Assembly: GCA_015863195.1 (NCBI GenBank)
Contig: JACBXO010000004.1
Coordinates: 124,001 to 188,000 of the forward strand
Source: Aerococcaceae bacterium DSM 111022
GTDB lineage: Bacteria; Bacillota; Bacilli; Lactobacillales; Aerococcaceae
Direction of reading: 5' to 3'
Length of the DNA: 64,000 bases
Shown here in pieces: positions 62,152 to 64,000 of this stretch. Position 1 is the stretch's first letter; every line of letters starts with the position of its first letter. The notes under the pieces were generated by a model. That model was given only the letters and a program-made list of their open reading frames with translations. It did not search any database and was not told the DNA's origin. A program made the position numbers and the translations under genes.

Positions 62152-62967
62152 ATGTCAAAGTTTAGAATTTTGCATTTATCTGATACACATTTTCGTCAAA
62201 AGTATGGCAAACAATTAGAGAAAATGGGGATCGATTATTTTCCGCCTCATGTCTTAGAGACCTTTCTTAAAACAATGCAATTCCAAGATTTTGACATGGT
62301 TGTTATTACTGGAGATCTCGTCCATGAAGGGAAATCGAAAGATTATCAAGCATTTCAACAACTAATCAATCAGTATATACCTAAATCAATACCTATATAC
62401 TTTGCATTAGGCAATCATGATCGGCGGAAATCTTTTTATAAAGGGATGAAGAATCTTGAAACACCACGTAATCAAGAAATTCCTCGTGAAGAATGGCAAT
62501 ATGATTATGTGATTGATGTGGAGGATTATCGTTTTATCTTTATAGATAATTTTGATCCAGAAACAAGGGTAGCTTTAATTTCTGATAATCAAGGTGACTG
62601 GTTGAAACTTCAGTTAGAAAGAGCAGAGCAAAAGAAAGCACTTTTATTTATGCATCATCCACTGGATGTTTTAATTCAAAAAGGGTTGCCTCATACATTG
62701 GTGGGGGATGACACTCGTGATGTTTTACAGGATGATAAATTACTCGGTATTTTTGCCGGTCATGTGCATATGAACCGCTCGACTATGATTGGTAAAACGC
62801 CACAGTGGACGGCACCTTCAATCTATTGTGGATTCCATCCAATAGACCAAAAAATGTATTATACAAACCACCTTGGCTTTAATGTGATTACACTGGACGG
62901 TGAGCAAGTTGACGTCTTCAGTGATATTATTACGCCTACTAAGAAGTATTACCGGCCAATAAAATAA
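62152..62967 (+). CDS. Calcineurin-like metallophosphoesterase (CpdA/Icc-like)
   Basis: Di-metal phosphoesterase of 271 aa. All five sequence blocks are visible: LHLSDTHF, VITGDLVHEG, ALGNHDRRKS, LFMHHPLDVL and FAGHVHMNRS. The class III cyclic-nucleotide phosphodiesterase subgroup has the same spacing, but other phosphoesters are possible. AAGGAGCG precedes the ATG. It is convergent with folT. Confidence 0.88.
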   Translation: MSKFRILHLSDTHFRQKYGKQLEKMGIDYFPPHVLETFLKTMQFQDFDMVVITGDLVHEGKSKDYQAFQQLINQYIPKSIPIYFALGNHDRRKSFYKGMKNLETPRNQEIPREEWQYDYVIDVEDYRFIFIDNFDPETRVALISDNQGDWLKLQLERAEQKKALLFMHHPLDVLIQKGLPHTLVGDDTRDVLQDDKLLGIFAGHVHMNRSTMIGKTPQWTAPSIYCGFHPIDQKMYYTNHLGFNVITLDGEQVDVFSDIITPTKKYYRPIK

Positions 62968-62969
62968 GA

Positions 62970-63017
62970 AAAAAGAACGATAAGTCAAATCTGGCTTATG
63001 GTTCTTTTCTTTTTTAT
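62970..63017 (+). terminator. Terminator after the metallophosphoesterase gene
   Basis: AAAAGAACGATAAG and CTTATGGTTCTTTT form a long stem with one mismatch and a T run. Confidence 0.8.
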
Positions 63018-63025
63018 AAGCAAAT

Positions 63026-63057
63026 AAAAAACCGAAGTCACAGACCTCGGCTTCAAC
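63026..63057 (-). terminator. Terminator of folT
   Basis: On the minus strand AAGCCGAG and CTTCGGTT pair around GTCTGTGA and are followed by T5. Confidence 0.75.
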
Positions 63058-63059
63058 GA

Positions 63060-63608
63060 TTACATTTGATATTTTTTAATAATTCCTTTAACAGCATCTA
63101 AATTAAAGATGAGCATTAAGATAATAGTGTTTAAAGGTAAGCTGATTAAGTTTTTGTAAATACGCATTGGCATAAAGACAGCAAATGCACGGTCATACAT
63201 AATTTTAATCCAGATTGAGTTTAAACCGATATTACAAATAATAGTGACTAAAGTTACCGCAAGTAAAATGTTTTTCCAATTCTTTTCACGGCGCCATAAA
63301 ACACGACCGTAAATCCATGCACCTAAACCAGCAGTGAGCGTAAATCCAGGGAAAAAGTAACCTGTCCCATTCATGAAATAGGTGATTAAGTCGTTAGCAA
63401 TGGCTAAAACTGCACCATACCAAGGGCCAAACAGTGAACCAGCGAATGCTGTGCCAATAAAACCAAAGCCAATTTGTACTAAATTCCCAAAGTTAATTGA
63501 AGGAACAAAACTCAAAACAATAAGAATGGCTAACATAATTCCCATTGCTGTAATCTGACGCGTTGTTAATTTACGCGTTTTTGTTGGTCGTTTATTTAAC
63601 GAATCCAT
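63060..63608 (-). CDS. folT: Folate ECF transporter substrate-binding component FolT
   Basis: Membrane S-component of 182 aa for group II ECF import of folates; it works with a shared EcfAA'T module that is not in this window. ATG 63608 follows AAGGAGAG at about 10 nt; GTG 63617 is less likely. About six membrane segments are seen. GFGFIGTAFAGSLFGPWYGAV near the middle and TAGLGAWIYGRVLWR match the FolT family. A THF riboswitch in the leader confirms the folate role. Confidence 0.9.
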   Translation of the reverse strand: MDSLNKRPTKTRKLTTRQITAMGIMLAILIVLSFVPSINFGNLVQIGFGFIGTAFAGSLFGPWYGAVLAIANDLITYFMNGTGYFFPGFTLTAGLGAWIYGRVLWRREKNWKNILLAVTLVTIICNIGLNSIWIKIMYDRAFAVFMPMRIYKNLISLPLNTIILMLIFNLDAVKGIIKKYQM

Positions 63609-63632
63609 TAATATCACTCTCCTTAAAATATT

Positions 63633-63756
63633 TCAGAGAGCTACAAATAGGTGATATATGCAGCGAATGCGAGAGGAAATCGCAACAGTATACACTGTCT
63701 TCGCGCCATGGCAACATCCCATCCACGACTACTTAACGCTTCACTCTCTACTCTGA
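63633..63756 (-). promoter_or_regulatory. THF (tetrahydrofolate) riboswitch before folT
   Basis: Read on the minus strand, the leader contains GAGTAGAGAGTGAAGCGTTAAGTA, here noted in parts GAGTAGA and GCGTTAAGTA, then GATGGGATGTTGCC and a closing TTCGCTGCAT. These are the conserved blocks of the THF riboswitch. The ends pair as TCAGAG (plus 63751-63756) with CTCTGA (plus 63633-63638). The ribosome binding site lies just after it, so control of translation by folate is likely. Confidence 0.88.
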
Positions 63757-63914
63757 TATGATATTACTTTCATTCTACTGTCAAAATGACATCAAATCAA
63801 GCAATTGTGGTGATTGTTTGTTTTTAGGAGAGTAGATTTGAGATGAATTTAATACATAAATAGGACTAAAATATGGTAATCTAGTACCAGTGGGATAGAT
63901 AAGGGGGGGAATTC

Positions 63915-64000
63915 ATGGTTACATTGCAAGATATTGCTAAAATGGCAGGTGTTTCAAAGAGCACGGTATCGAGGTATTTAAATAATGGGTCAGTTGGTAA
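63915..64000 (+). CDS. LacI-family transcriptional regulator, 5' end only
   Basis: The last 86 bases start a gene with ATG 63915 after GGGGGGG. The visible residues, MVTLQDIAKMAGVSKSTVSR then YLNNGSVG, are the helix-turn-helix of LacI/GalR regulators. The gene runs past the window edge. Its sugar cannot be known; it is a candidate, no more, for a carbohydrate regulon. Confidence 0.9.
   Translation, partial: MVTLQDIAKMAGVSKSTVSRYLNNGSVG

Overview
The window is AT-rich DNA from a low-GC Gram-positive bacterium of the Lactobacillales. The delta subunit of RNA polymerase (rpoE), comFA/comFC, long-form hpf, adcABC-type zinc uptake, treP/treC/treR, the malF-malG-malA-malK order, a T-box leader and strong AGGAGG ribosome binding sites all point that way. 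The mix suggests the Aerococcaceae/Carnobacteriaceae side of the order, but that is inference; no rRNA gene is present to settle it. The window opens in the last codons of one gene and closes in the first 28 codons of a LacI-family regulator.

Layout. 0-2.8 kb: zinc ABC importer adcA-adcC-adcB behind a Fur-family (Zur-like) box. 2.8-5.5 kb: esterase, nnrD, exonuclease III. 5.7-10.4 kb: rsmG-parA-parB-DUF951-ychF-DUF1129. 10.4-13.2 kb: a repeat-rich interval holding only adhP and an orphan AbrB-type antitoxin, with a ten-copy 50-bp array and a four-unit hairpin cassette present on both sides of adhP. 13.2-17.3 kb: guaB, add and a penicillin-binding-protein homologue whose catalytic motifs are all altered. 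17.3-26.1 kb: maltodextrin operon (GH13 enzyme, malE, malF, malG, malA, malK) and divergent malQ, with matching operators. 26.1-28.7 kb: cadC-cadA. 28.7-34.3 kb: nitroreductase, a TPR/HhH protein, an acetyltransferase, a DUF1963 protein and two paralogous membrane proteins. 34.3-37.6 kb: a NiCo riboswitch driving a P1B-4 metal ATPase, then zinT under a Zur-like box like that of adcA. 37.7-40.1 kb: msrA, T-box leader, metQ, second msrA. 40.3-42.3 kb: HpcH/HpaI aldolase and a DUF4349 lipoprotein. 42.4-42.9 kb: tRNA-Lys, tRNA-Thr, tRNA-Leu. 43.2-49.1 kb: trehalose locus with a palindromic TreR operator. 49.3-54 kb: M20 amidohydrolase, HD hydrolase, lipL, DUF1934, rpoE. 54.1-54.5 kb: a 41-bp palindromic array. 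54.6-59.3 kb: membrane protein plus YtrA-type regulator, comFA-comFC, hpf. 59.4-64 kb: unknown gene, acetyltransferase, GntP-type permease, metallophosphoesterase, and folT under a THF riboswitch.

Three themes link the genes. Metal homeostasis: zinc uptake (adcABC, zinT), cadmium/zinc efflux (cadCA) and nickel/cobalt efflux (riboswitch plus P1B-4 ATPase) each carry a recognisable sensor site. Sugar catabolism: the maltodextrin and trehalose loci carry operators placed on or beside their promoters. RNA-level control: NiCo riboswitch, THF riboswitch and a methionine-type T-box.

The least explained material is the set of intergenic palindromic arrays, each with its own sequence, three of which share a 41-bp step, together with the duplicated cassette around adhP. 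Also unusual are the catalytically altered PBP homologue and three ABC-transporter binding proteins that lack a lipobox cysteine. All family names rest on motif recognition by eye; no database search was run.
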